A stretch of 64,000 nucleotides of DNA from Hippophae tibetana (Eukaryota > Streptophyta > Magnoliopsida > Rosales > Elaeagnaceae): the NCBI GenBank assembly GCA_037013495.1, contig CM072811.1, positions 47,189,452 through 47,253,451 of the forward strand. Reading direction: 5' to 3'. The position numbers and the translations under genes are program-made. Shown here piece after piece: positions 25,205-38,699 of this stretch; positions within the stretch are counted from its first letter, which is position 1; each line of letters opens with the position of its first letter. A model generated the notes under the pieces. The model was given only the letters and a program-made list of their open reading frames with translations. It was not told where the DNA came from and searched no databases.

Positions 25205-28200
25205 ATGGGCACCTCTGGCGGATCCTCCGAAGGTAAAAGCACCAGAGGAATCATCTACAACGGCGGTGCTGGTGCTGCAGCGGGTACGTTTTTTTTTTTA
25301 TATATAAATATTCGCCTTCAATTTTTCAGCTAGATCTCTCTGAGAATTTCGTTTTCTTTTCCCATTTTGCTTCATTTTCTGGTAAATTTCCAGCACGCAT
25401 TTGCAAAATTTGTTCTTTTTTGGTTGAATCAGATTCGTCTATTGTATGTGAGTTGTATTTGTTGCAATGTTAGAAGGGTTAGCTGGAGTATTACAACTTG
25501 AATTCTACTTGTTTTCCATTTATTTTGCCTTAATTTTTTTGTTTAAATTCTAATATCACAAATTTGTCATAACTCAAATGGAACAGAGTTGGGCATACAG
25601 AGTTATGATATTTAGTAGAGCTCTATTTTATAGATAAAAACACTATATTTTGTCTTCTTTCTTTTGTTTTTTTTAAGGAGTTTGTGTGCTTTGCAGGTGC
25701 TATTGCAGCTACATTTGTGTGTCCCTTGGATGTGATCAAGACGCGCCTGCAGGTCCATGGCCTCCCTTCTGGTCACGCAGGTAATACTAAATTCTCATTT
25801 AGCATTTTTCAGCAATTTATAAATTTTGGGCTAATAAATTAGGAAAACGTTTTCATCCATATGTGTATGTTTCTTCTTGTATTTAGACGAACTTGATATG
25901 CATGACATAATTTGGTTGGTGGCATGATAGAATGTGGATGTGTACCATGACATCGATGTAGCAATTGCATTTATTGTAATGAGTAAATTATTTAATTTTG
26001 CTCCAACAGGCAGTATCATTATCTCAAGTCTGAAGGACATAATAAGGACTGAAGGCTTCAAAGGGATGTACCGTGGCCTTTCACCGACAATACTAGCCCT
26101 ACTACCAAACTGGGCTGTGAGTATTGTTTTTCTTGGTTTGTTTCTAAAGCAAAGTGACTGGGGAACCATACTGTTATTAGCTATTCTCTTTAGGACAATG
26201 ACTCTAATATGTCTAGAGGTGTCAATTGGAACAGGATGTCCCATTAGCCTATGTAACCTATGAATTTTGTGAGCCCATCCTATCTTGGTTTACTTATTTT
26301 TTGGTGGAATAAGTTGGTAATAGGATGGTATATTCCATTTATTCCAAATGGATTTAAATGAAACTAGTAAAATTGGAAAAAGGAAACATGATTATCCATA
26401 ATAACCATTATTATCTATAATAACCATGAGCCTATTAGAGACAATTTTAAATGGAATGGCATAACTTTAACCCATGAATCTATTAGGGACATTAAATGAA
26501 ACATGGAATGGAATGAGACAACCCATTTTACATATCTAAAAATGACTATGAATGGATCCTTATATTTAAGATTACTCTAACCAGAAGTTAATGTATGTTT
26601 TTTACGTTTGTGGTGTAGGTGTACTTCGCAGTTTATGAGCGACTAAAAGATGTACTCCGTTCACATGGTTGGTTTAAATGGTGCTCTTCTCTTAAGAAGC
26701 TGTATTTGGGTTATTTTTGAATTCAAATAATCTTTTGTTTTGTCTATGGGACAAGAACATAGTGGCTATTTTCTTTATTTGTATTAATCTTCAACATTGT
26801 AATATTGCAGTGGATGGGGACCATCAGCTCTCAATCGGTGCAAATATGATTGCTGCTGCTGGTGCTGGAGCTGCCACATGCATTTCAACAAATCCATTGT
26901 GGGTTGTCAAGACCAGACTTCAAGTGAGTTTACTGTTCTTGGATTTTCACTACACTAAAGTAGGAATCCGTTATTTATCTTATAATTTGCTCAAGTGAGT
27001 TTGATGTGTTTTGTTTACGTTTCAGTTTTGTTGGTAATTGTGTGTGATTCACAGTTGTGTAGCTTTCGTTCATTATAGTTTCTATATATCTGTGGCAACA
27101 AAATATTCTCCAATATCTTACAGTAAAACACAGTGATATAAATAAGGACTTATAACCAGAAAGCATGATGAAATTATGGAGGGACAGTGTTCTTGTCAAA
27201 TATCAACTCTAGGAAATTATGTAATTTCAGAATGCTTTCTAGTTATGTCATGTTAGATCTGAGTACCATTATGATCTAATTTCTGCTCATATTTGGCTTA
27301 TGTTTATGAAATAAATTTCTTATGCCTCCTCCTACCTGCATCATCAGTTTGTTGAAATCAAGGCAGTCAAAGGAATTTTGTGGCAAACATGATTTTTATA
27401 ACTGTTTAGTTTCTAGTATCCAATTGGAACCTGGTTCAAATTTCAGCATGCGTTCTTGATGAACAATGTGTCCTATTATGGTTTTTGGCGTGGCTAATAA
27501 TTTCTGGGGTTTCCTGATATGATATTGCTGAATGTTATTACATCAGATATGGTACTGTGGTAGGATAATTTCTAGGGTTTTTTCATATAATATTCTGTAT
27601 GTTTTAATATCAAGTATGGTATTGTGGTAGGAGATTTATTTCTATCTACTGTATTGCAGACGCAGGGAATGAGGTCAGATATAGTTCCTTACAAAAGCAT
27701 GGTCTCTGGTTTGAGGAGGATTGCACATGAAGAAGGCCTGCGGGGATTATATAGGTTAGTTTTTATTTTCTTAATTTTTTAGGACAAAACAAATTAGCTT
27801 TTTTGTTGTTGTAATGTGCATGGCTGCAAATTTGAATTCAATTAAGGCAAAAATTTAACAAAAACCTTGATTATTTTATAATAATGTTTGCTTCCTAGTT
27901 CATTTATTTATAAGCTAGTCTTACTGATCTTTCTACCCCAATTCCTTAGAAGCTATTAAAGGGCATGATAATTCCTGTACCTTACAATGTTCAGAAGCAG
28001 TTGAAATCTTGGATTCTATGAAGTGGAACTTAAAATATGACTCACGCCTATGTTTCTATTTTGTTAAGAAGAAAAAAATCATTTTTCTTTTTTATGAAGT
28101 ATTTAATATTTATTTGAAACAGTGGTATCGTGCCTTCATTGGCCGGGATAAGTCATGTGGCAATCCAATTTCCAGCTTATGAAAATATAAAGTCTTACAT

Positions 28201-28951
28201 GGCTAAAAGAGGTAATTTGATGCCTTTTGGGGTCATGAACAAGAGTTTCTGTATTTCTTGGTGCTAAAAGTTGCTGATTATATTTGATAAACCTCTCAGA
28301 TAATACAAGTGTAGATAAGCTAAGCCCTGGCAGCGTTGCTGTTGCCTCATCAATATCCAAAGTTGTTGCATCTGTGTTGACTTATCCTCATGAAGTATGT
28401 CTCTAAACTGCACTGGATTCCCTTTTTCTGGACAACCTGGCTAAGCAATTATTTTTCACACTGGCATACACAATTTTGTATGCATAATGACCAGGGTTTC
28501 TTGGAACTTCACCGAATTCTCAACAATTTCTAATATTGTGTTTGAGTTCATATTGTCTTACACATCCATTTCTTTTTGTCCGTGTTACAACCAGGTTTTG
28601 CGCTCCAGATTGCAAGAACAGGGGCAAGCTAGACATGTTAAAGTCCAATATGCAGGGGTTATTGATTGTATGAAGAAGGTCTTTCAAAACGAAGGGCTTC
28701 CTGGTTTCTACAGGGGATGTGCAACTAATCTCATGAGAACAACACCGTCTGCAGTAATTACATTTACCAGTTATGAGATGATACATAGGTTCTTGCAGCA
28801 GGCTATTCCTCCTGCCGAGAATCACTCTCAACCCAATCCCAAACCTCAACAAGGAAATGGAGGCACCCAGATTAAAGAAAGCAATTCTGATTTTCATCAA
28901 GGACAAACCCAATCAAATAAAATAACTACTTCAGTTCCTCTTGGAGCTTAG
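25205..28951 (+). CDS. NDT2: NAD+ transporter of the mitochondrial carrier family (NDT2 ortholog)
   Basis: Membrane carrier that exchanges NAD+ for ADP/AMP-type nucleotides; the Arabidopsis NDT2 protein acts in the mitochondrial inner membrane. Nine exons: 25205-25283, 25697-25780, 26010-26116, 26619-26667, 26811-26923, 27660-27754, 28123-28211, 28300-28394, 28595-28951; all introns are GT-AG and phases agree. The product is 355 residues (Arabidopsis about 363). Three carrier repeats carry the signatures PLDVIK (36-41), PLWVVK (135-140) and PHEVLR (235-240). Tryptophan replacing the acidic residue in repeat 2 marks the NAD/pyrimidine-nucleotide carrier branch. The C-terminus [14 protein letters not shown] matches the NDT2 rather than the shorter NDT1 type. 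The first ATG gives a short hydrophilic N-terminus ([15 protein letters not shown]). Confidence 0.95.
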
Positions 28952-31853
28952 AGCAGCTAATATGACACTGATTGACTGGCATTTTGTTCTGATCAACTCC
29001 CCAATTATGGAATTTTCTATAGGAATTAAATTTAATAGATTGAAAGGTGAATAATGTAATTGTATTTTTTCCTATTTAATTTGGATTTCATATAGCTATC
29101 TATCTTTTCAAGTATATTTTAAAAATTCAAGCCCTTTAATTAACCTGTACCAAGGCTTCAATATCCTCCACTTCAGAGCATAAACTTTGTGCAAAAAAGA
29201 TAGTTATATGTATAAATTTTAATAAATTATTCTTCGTCTCTCTTGTTCTGGATGGGTCAGGAAAGAATTGAAACATGTTTGGCTGCAAAGGAATATAACA
29301 ACTTCTTTTCATCATTCTCACTTTCTGAGAATCATTGCATGGTTTGGCCTGCTGCTAATGTTTTAATTCTGGAAATGTCCATCCTGATTAAAATGAGTAA
29401 AAGCAAAGTCCAATTCCAAAGTAATGCCATCCAAAGGGGTGTACTATTTGCTAGGTCTCTCACTCCTCCCACCTTCTTTCCTGATATTTGTGATCTCAAA
29501 AATGGCACCCAACGGTTTAATAAAATAAATAAAGACACTAAGCTAAAGCTAAGGGAAAGCTTTTTTTTTTTAATAGCAATGAAAAAAACTTCTTCAGGTG
29601 CAGTGCCGAATTCGTCTATTAATTTTTTTCATTAATTTTTAAGTAGTATTCTTAAAGTTCAAAAGGTTTGTAAAATAGAACATTAAAAGTTCTGATAGAG
29701 ATCAGTTAAATTTAAAAATAAACCAAATAAACCCTAGATGTCAATTAGGTTTAAAAAATAGGATAAGAGACATTTTTATAGACTCCTAGTGTCCTAGACA
29801 TTTTTATCTAATCTACTGATCTTCTAGTAACAAAAAAAAAAAACTATACTCGAAAAGGTCTACATATTTCAACTAACACATCGTAACTTATTAGTGAGTA
29901 AAATTAAACTTTCTTAACTATATCCAATGGCACATTGTTATGGCAATTGAGATTGTGATGAATTTCAAAATTGTGATATGCTTAACATATACTATGTTGT
30001 TGTAGACTTGTGGCTGTGAGCACCCTTTTGAACATTTTTGAAGTTAATTTGTTCACATCCACAATCAATTTAGTACAAAACCCCTCTCTGACCTCTATCG
30101 ATTTCAAGTCGCATGAAGATACAAACAATTTCTTCAGATGCATCAAAATTCTATCGGTATCGTTACCGCTCTTATTCCCCTTCTTCGGAAAATTTTCAAT
30201 TTGCAAGGCCACTGTCGAGAGTTACTCTGGCTGAGAAGCATCCGCATAGCAGACTTCCGAAGGCGAAGGGTCACAATTGGTGAAGTTCTTGGACTTTTGT
30301 TGGGCTCTAAACCTACATACCTTTAATTCACAAAACAAAAATGAAATTTTGAATAGGAATGCTAGCAACACTTTTAATTAATTGACTCACATGTTGCACG
30401 GTACCTATGAAAATAATGAAATAATTTTCTTTATAATGACACATGACACATTATAACATTTTACTCTTGTATTGGAATGAACTTCTATAAGAATGGAAAA
30501 TTCTGGGTAAAAAATAAGATACCATTAAATTTTAGGATATATAATGTTTTCTTCATTTATTAAATTATTTTACTCAGTTGAAAAAACAATCATATATATT
30601 AAATTATTTTTGTGAATACATTTAAAGTAATGATATTTATAACCGTTAAAAAACAACTAATTGTGATCTCATTTCAAAATAAGCTTGCCATTCACTTTGA
30701 TTGAATCATGCAACCTATTTTTATTTTAAGCTACCATTGCTTCACTAGTCAACTTTTATCTTCTAAAAAATTCAAAATTCAGTTTTCTTATATCCTAAAG
30801 TGAAACTGTAATTAGAACTAAACTAGAGGAATCTTTTTCCCTTTAATTTGTCCCTTTTTTATTGTTTCATAAATATGTTACCTACAAGTTAAACTATTCT
30901 GTTTGTTTTCACATCCAAACAATAACATCATGTTTAGTCAACAATAAACAATAATAAAAATGATAATTAGAATAATTCAAGATATTTTTTTATTTAATTT
31001 GAATGTGAATAATGAATGTAATCTAAATCATTCCAAATAGTAATAGAACTCCTTATTTCCCTCACAACTTTCAAAAATATGTTATAATATTCTATTTTTT
31101 TATACATTTGTATAATTATTTAATATTATTTTATCGTTTCATCTTATTTAAAAAAAATATTTTTAATTTAATTTAATTTATAATTTTATAAATTTTATTT
31201 TTAATATTATCATTATTTTGAATACATTGTTAAAATATAATAATAATAATATTGTTTCTAATAAAATTAATTTTTATTATCATTCTTATTCTCGTTAGTT
31301 TTTAATTCTACTAATCAAATATTAACAAAATTTTGCTATTAAAAAAATAATTTAAAATTCTTAGTTATATTTTTAGATACGAGCACTGTTATATATAATT
31401 AATTTGTGATAATCACAATTAACATAGCAACTTATCATTAGATATAGTACATATACCTAACTTTATTTCCCGAATACAGTGCTATGTCATTTGTGTGTCA
31501 TAAAAAATTTGTAACGAATATACTTTTAGTTTACAGATTACACCAACATAAATCTGTAAGAATTTGAATATTAGAGCATGTGATGGTGTGAGCAAAAATA
31601 AGAAAACCGACTAGAATAGCTCCTTTAATATGTAAAAACCTCGCAGATGTTCCACAAGTGATCTATACCTGCTGTGGTTTAGCTTCCGACAAGCATTATT
31701 AAGCATTAAAATCATAACTGATCTGTGTGTATACGTTTCCTAAATAATAATATCATATAAAAAAAACAACTAGGTACTAACATTCTGTGTTGTAGAACTA
31801 CCACTTGACCATTTGTGTCACAGAAATTGGTAAGTTTGTGGCTTCTTGATATT
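28952..31853. other. NDT2 3'UTR and spacer to the receptor-kinase gene
   Basis: The 3'UTR of NDT2 probably ends near 29080, after an AATAAT-type signal. The open frames at 29243-29635 (+) and at 30010-30326 (both strands) have no recognisable domains. 30.4-31.6 kb is A+T-rich and featureless. Confidence 0.45.
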
Positions 31854-34800
31854 CTATAAACCAACAACATCATCATTATTTGGAGAGGACTGTGCCTGTA
31901 CACAACTACTTGACATTACTCCATCAAATGCGCCTTCTCCATATTCAATATGATCATCAGGTTCATTCTTTCCGTGAATTCTTTTTAATTCCTCCAATAC
32001 CGCATTCATCGAAGGTCGCATTTCCTTAACCTGCTGCAAACATAGAAAAGCCAACTCTGCAACTGCAATAATCTTCCTTCTAACTTCATTATCTATCTCA
32101 GCTCCTATACTTGGATCGACCAATTCATTGATTGCACATTTTTGGATCTTATTCATCGCCAAGTTAGCAAGATTTATCTCATCAGCATGTCTTGTGATAT
32201 CAACTGCAGGCTTTGAAGAAATTAGCTCAACAAGGACAACACCGAAGCTATAAACATCACTCTTACTTGTTAGCTGATAGCATTGATAATATGCAGGATC
32301 AACATATCCAGGGGTCCCCTGTGGAGCAGTTGAAATGTGTGTAACATTGTTAGGGAACAACCGGGCAAGCCCAAAATCTGCAACTTTGACACAAAAATTG
32401 TTATCAAGAAGAATGTTGTTAGTCTTCACATCCCGATGTATGATATCAGAAGCATGGAGATAAGTCAATGCAGTTGCAGTTTCTATGGCAATGCTCATTC
32501 GAATAGGCCATGTAAGATGACCATTTTTTGCTCTATCTCCATGGAGATGATCAGCAACAGTTCCATTGGGAATGTATTCATACACCAGAAGAAGTTCACG
32601 ACTGTGTCGTGAAGTGCAGCCATAGAGGGAGACAAGATATTTGTGGCGCAGACGTGCAAGAATCACAATTTCATTCATGAAATGTTGTAGGCGTTTGCAG
32701 TTGTGTTCATATAAGCGCTTGACTGCAACTTCCCTCCCATCTTTAAGTATCCCTAGTTTTTAAAAAAAACAAGATCATTTAGCAAAGTTTGGAAAAATAA
32801 GATATTTAGTACCTACTAACTATTCATCCTAAAAACTTAAGCTGTTAACATGTTAGAAGGTGATTTAGGTCTTAACTCTTAGCATACTCTTAATGCTATA
32901 TGTGAATGGTAAGTTTCTAGACAAGGAGTACTTATATCTCTTAACATCTGTTTTGTAACCAACGAAATTTTCAAGCTCCATTTTCCCAAACTAAGTTTTC
33001 AAAATGAGTGTTGTTTGATAATTTATTATATTTTAAATTCAAAATCAAGTTGGAATAAATATTCATTTTTACACACTATTTAGATTTTATTTCTTTTTAT
33101 TGATTGATTTTACTATTTATTTGTTGTGACTTAATATGTAATAAAAGAAGAAAACACAACTTTTTATCAAACAAGTTTTCGTTTTTTCCTAAATGAATCA
33201 GAAAACACAAAACTAATTTCAAACATAAGAAAACTCACTCATTATAAAACAAACCCTTAGTCTTACCATGATATACAGTTCCGAAGCCTCCATCTCCAAG
33301 TTCTCTGTTGCTATCAAAGTTGTTAGTAGCTTCTTCAAGATCAATGTAGGAGAAGACAGCGATCCCCAAGCAGATACTTCCACCTTCTAGATTCGAGTTT
33401 GAGAAGTGATCAAAAGAGTTCCTTGAGATAGTACTCGAAGAAGTATGCTTTCTTTTGTAGCGTCGCCAAAGCAGGAAGATCACTAGGCATAAAATTAAAG
33501 CTGGATATCCAATACCTGAATACGAGAGATATAGTTCATGGGTGAAATGTTAATCATTAATGCTCAATAAAGTGGTAATTTTAAGAGACCTTTTTATATA
33601 GAGTCTGTCCTTTGTTAGAAGCTTAACACATTTAATTCTTTAATTTCTTATCCAATTTGCTTTATAATAGAGAGGATTCTTACCAAGTCCTAACTTCAAT
33701 CCCAGTTTATCGTCTTCTGCAACATGAGTAAAATTTAAGTAACTTGCAACAATAAATAATAACCTGCAGTGTTACAGTCTTAAAATTTACAATATAAGCA
33801 AAGTGCGAACGCTTTTCACACAAAAAAAGTTAGGAGAGAAAACTGGGTATATAGTTCGATGAATTACTATTTTTAGTAATTAATCTTTTGGGTTGGAACT
33901 CAAAGTTAAAGTATAATCTCATAACGAAGATGAGGAACAATAATAAACCAAAGTTCAATATGACTAAATGGATAAGAAAATTGATTGACCAAAATAGAAA
34001 TGGATGTGTAAATCAAGAAAACAAGCATAGACTCACAAGTATAATACAGAAAATAAATCACTGCTAAGCAAAGAGTCAAAGAGTGTATACTCCAATGTTT
34101 GAATCAATGAGAACAGATTTCCTCTGTATCTCAATCACTGTTCCATAGATAAAAGAAAAACTAGTTTTCATAACATATATCAATAATACCGAATTGACGC
34201 CCCCAAAATTTCCGGTTTTCGGGTTATACTAATTTTTTTTATGAAAATATGGGTACCGCTAGGTTGAAAGCAATTTCAAATAGTACTTTTAAAATGCTTT
34301 TGAGAAATATTTTATATATTTTTTTTAAAATGAAGTAATATTTACTTTTAAGAGAACCGAAAAATAAATTATTAAATTATCATTCTTAACTACATCTAGA
34401 CATTTTGATGTTTTTCTTCGAACTACGTTTAATCAACTCAATTTATTTCAAACCACTTTTTTTAAAACCACTTTTAAAAGAAATAGTTATGATTTTACAT
34501 CATAACTTACTATAAAATATTATTTGAATGGATTCATCGTAATATTGAATCAAAGATAAAAATAATAAAGAGTGAGAAAATTTCAAAAGAATAATACTCA
34601 TAGCTACTGTGAAAAAAATGTTGTCAAAAGATAAAATCAAAAAAATATTAAAGTTAAAACCTAACACGAAATCATAGGGGACAAATTCTCAAAGAACCTC
34701 AAGTAAACAACTCTCCAACATTAACAGAAACACATCTAAATATACCCTAACTCATGTTCCAAAACTGCAGTTTTTTTGGATTAAACTAAAAAAATTATGA

Positions 34801-35564
34801 AAATAAAGCCATTTTGGTATATTTTTCACCAAATTTCCAAAAATCATTTAGGGCCCGAACGAAGTTTCCTCTCTTACCTCGTCCTTTGGAGTGACTCGAT
34901 TTTCGTGTCCCGGAACAATAAAACGGGTGATTTGTGCTATTAATCTTGCACGGGCCTCCATTAACATGATAACAATCAAAACAATCATTACTAGCATACA
35001 CTTGAAGATGGTCTGTAAGAAGACGGAAGCTTGAACATTGTTTGAAATGAACTGGTGTTTCATGTTTTGAGAATAGTAGACATTGTAATCTAAGCAGACC
35101 GTATAATTATAATCAGTTGGGGAATAAATGTTAAGATTGTGGCTGCAAATAAAGAGGGTCGATGAATTAGGTGCAGACACATTAGAAATAGTTGAAGAAA
35201 GTGGAAGACTGAAACTTTCTAGTGATCGATGACAAAGTTGAGAATTCAAGTTTTTTATAAGCTCTATGTTGTTAATAGAAACAGAATAGTTGAGAAGAAC
35301 ATCAAAAGGATCAGCCACAGTGATTTTATCAATTGGATACCAGTGTCCTCCATCTTTTAGTTGAATCATCGGAATTGGGTCTGAACATTTAACATGGTAT
35401 AATCCACAGTCTATATGTGTTGTATTCCTGAAGGGAAAACCTATATACCCAAGTTTTCCACATATAAATGGTCGACAATATGGATGGAATTTGCTTCCTT
35501 CAGCAGAAAGAAGAAGATTAACTTGAAAGAGAAGGAAGAAGATAAGAAAAATAATGGAGTTCAT
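31854..35564 (-). CDS. LRK10-like receptor kinase (GUB_WAK/WAK-assoc ectodomain) with a frameshift in exon 1
   Basis: Exons (minus strand): 35564-34878, 33716-33684, 33515-33267, 32752-31854. Exon 1 encodes a signal peptide (FLIFFLLFQVNLLLSAEG), a GUB_WAK-type domain (CRPFICGKLGYIGFPF) and a WAK_assoc end (CFDCYHVNGGPCKIN...FYC). The two halves are in different frames, with the break near 35050-35065. Exon 3 has the membrane segment (YPALILCLVIFLLWRRY) and the glycine loop GDGGFGTVYHG. Exon 4 supplies VAVKRL, HRDVKTNNILL (about 32422-32445), DFGLARLF and the TPGYVDPAYY activation segment, a complete Ser/Thr kinase. Splice phases join correctly from the second half of exon 1 onward. The ligand is unknown; relatives act at the plasma membrane in defence and ABA signalling. 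The gene is either a recent pseudogene or carries a sequence error. Confidence 0.85.
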
Positions 35565-35599
35565 GTTCGAATATGATTTCCAATTGAAAAACAAAACTT

Positions 35600-37362
35600 A
35601 TAAAAGAAGTATTACCAATCTACTCTGAACTCTCAAGGCCTTGCATACTTGTGGTTTTTTTTCTTCCAATGATACTCTAATTTTATGTAAATGATATTTA
35701 TCCTGTAATTTTTAAATGTTAATTTAATTCTGTAATTTAAAAAAAAATTATTAATTATCTAATTTTGTTTTTCAATTATATAAATAAAACCTATTATTTT
35801 ACTTATTTCACGAATCATAATGAATTAAATATGGTTTTAGCTTCTTCTTTAATTATTTGTTAAATTATCTCTTTCAATACAATATCAACCAACGAGTTTT
35901 TATTTTCTTAAATGAAATTTTTTATCCAAATTTTTGTTATAAAAAACTAATAACTTTATTGCTTTTCATGAGTAACTAATTTAATATTTGATTGTAAGTT
36001 ATTTCAAAACCCTAAAAATGAATTATAATATTTAATAAGATCTGTAATATTCTATTTAATTTTTCTTCTTGATTATCTATTAATTCTCACCTTTAATCTT
36101 TGTATGAATTTTTTTTATTATTCAAGTATATAGTTGAAGAATCGATCAATTTATCGTTAATCAATTTAGTTGATTACATATTGTAAGTCATATTATACTT
36201 TGTGTCTATATGTTGGATTTTTGTGTGTAAAATATAAAGTCTATTTATTTTATTGAGTGTTATGTCTTTTTTTGTATAAGGTTGGCTATTGTAGATAAGT
36301 AATGCATATATGCATGTAGTTAGATTCATTGTGATTGCGAGCATGATCACAAATACTAAAGGATTGGTTTTCGTAGTGTGCATGCTAGGTTGAGTGTTGG
36401 CACTTTAACGAGGCCTTCACCGTACCTCTTGTCATCGGCAAGGAACCTCAACGAGGTTGGTCATAAGCTTGGTTGATTTCCACAAATACCTCATATCTTT
36501 GTGTTTGGTATCCAAAAAAATTATAACAAAGCTCTGTCAAATTGACATCTTATTTTTTTGTTTCCAAATTACTATTACCTTTATTGGTGTTCAATATTAA
36601 TATTTGTAATTATGTGAGAAAAATTGTGCTTGAGTATTAAGTACTCGAGGTGATGTTTGGAGTTGATTTTTGTGATGAGCTTGTGTAGCAGTGAGTTGTG
36701 TGTCAATTGATTGGTTTTTTGTGCTACAGTGTTTGTGGGTAAAATAGAGTGCTTTAGTATTGAGCTTTTGACAATTTTACTTTCTATGTGAGACAGAACA
36801 CTTTGAGATTGGGTTTGTTAGTTTGGTTATTTTTTTCAAATTGTTGGATGTGTGTGATATGTGGTAGACTGTGTGTTCCATGTAGACGATTTATGGTTGA
36901 ATGTATTTCCCATGATAGTTATTGATGATTCATGATTAAGAGTAGATTTTATGTTCATTTGTTCACATTATTGCACATTACTAATCGTTAGAATATGATC
37001 GCACTACATCACGTAGTGTTGGCTTTGGAAGAAAGTAGGGTTCGTGTGTCAAACCAAGTCATTATAAAGGCAACAATAGGTAGTTCAAATAGTGGTCCCG
37101 AATGATAGAAGCAACGAGGGTTTTATTTTTGTTAGGGTTGTAATTATTTTGTTGCTTAATGGATTTGTTTGTTGTCGAGTAGTTAGCATAAGCAACCCGA
37201 TGATGCTACCTCATAGGAAAAGATTCTATGTGGGTTTATCTCGTTATATCTGGAATTATGCATGTTCTATTGTTTGGCTAGTACAATATAAGTTTAAATT
37301 GTGTATGTTTCTACATACTAAGTTTTAAATTTTGATTAGAAAGCTTATAATATTTATTACTT
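35600..37362. other. spacer without a recognisable gene
   Basis: Upstream region of the receptor-kinase gene, then A+T-rich DNA. A segment at 36390-36540 is richer in G+C but has no coding similarity. The open frame 37092-37328 is not recognised. Confidence 0.4.
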
Positions 37363-38690
37363 GTTTTTTGTTTATTGATAATATATTTGTTACTTATTTA
37401 CTATCTATCTGTGATTATTTGTACTACTATTATGATTATTAGTTAAGTATTTATCTTTCTGTTGTTATGCATGATCATTTTATGTGTTAATATAATATGA
37501 GTTTCTATCGTATATGAACCAACATACTAGATGTAAACTATGATTATAAAACTTATTTGTTATATATTGTCACATGCTTTCTTTCATTTCTATGTAACAT
37601 GCTTATAGTTTTTTGTGTATTGTTTTTGTTGTATTAAATTAATTTGCTTGCTTCTTAATTAATTTATATTGCTTCTATATTTTTCTGCATGCGAGTTTAG
37701 TGTGAGTATCTAATGAGTGTTTATTTTTCTGTTGTAGTTTTTTGTTAATTGATAATATATTTGTTACTTATTTACTGTCTATTTGTGATTATTTGTACTA
37801 CTATTATGATTATTAGTTGAGTGTTTATCTTTTTATTGTTATGCATGATCAGTTTATGTGTTAATATAATACGAGTTTCTATCGTATATGAACCAATATA
37901 CTAGATGTAAACTATGATTATAAAACTTATTTGTTATATATTGTCACATGCTTTCTTTCATTTCTATGTAACATGCTTATAGTTTTCTGTGTATTGTTTT
38001 TGTTGTATTAAATTAATTTGCTTGCTTCTTAATTAATTTATATTGCTTCTATATTTTTCTTCATGCGAGTTTAGTGTGAGTATCTAATGAGTGTTTATTT
38101 GTCTGTTGTAGTTTTTTGTTAATTGATAATATATTTGTTACTTATTTACTGTCTATTTGTGATTATTTGTACTACTATTATGATTATTAATTGAGTGTTT
38201 ATCTTTTATTGTTATGCATGATCAGTTTATGTGTTAATATAATACGAGTTTCTATCGTATATGAACTAACATACTAGATGTAGATTATGATTATAAAACT
38301 TATTTGTTATATATCGTCGCATGCTTTCTTTCCTTTTTATGTAGCATGCTTATAGTTTTCTGTGTATTGTTTTTATTGTATTAAATTAATTTACTTACTT
38401 CTTAATTAATTTATATTGCTTCTATATTTTTCTTCATGAGAGTTTAGTGTGAATATCTAATTAGTGTTTATTTGTCTGTTGTTATACATGATCAGTTTAT
38501 GTGTTTGTATAATATGAATTTCTATCGTATATGAACCAACATACTAGATATAGACTCTAATTATAAAGCGTATTTGTTATATATTATCGCATGCTTTTTT
38601 TATTTTATGTGTAACATACCTATAGCTTTTTTGTGTATTGTTTTTGCTGTATTAAATTAATATGCATGTTTTCTGAGTAATTTATAGTGT
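37363..38690. repeat. tandem array of a 374-bp unit (three copies plus a shortened fourth)
   Basis: The landmark CATGATCA(T/G)TTTATGTGTT recurs at about 37469, 37844, 38217 and 38487, giving spacings of 375, 373 and 270 bp. Units also share ATTGATAATATATTTGTTAC, TTTCTATCGTATATGAAC and AATTAATTTATATTGCTTC. The first three are near identical. The fourth is more diverged and lacks about 100 bp. No open frame is conserved across units. Confidence 0.9.
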
Positions 38691-38699
38691 GAGTCTCTA

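Noticed and set aside
26717..26998. 93-codon open frame containing NDT2 exon 5
   Set aside because: Only 26811-26923 is coding; the ends of the frame run into introns with proper splice sites.
29243..29635. 130-codon open frame on the + strand
   Set aside because: No recognisable motif, no splice context, and an overlapping frame exists on the other strand.
29982..30326. Open frames of 62-76 codons on both strands
   Set aside because: A mildly gene-like composition drew attention, but no family could be recognised and no exon-intron structure is visible.
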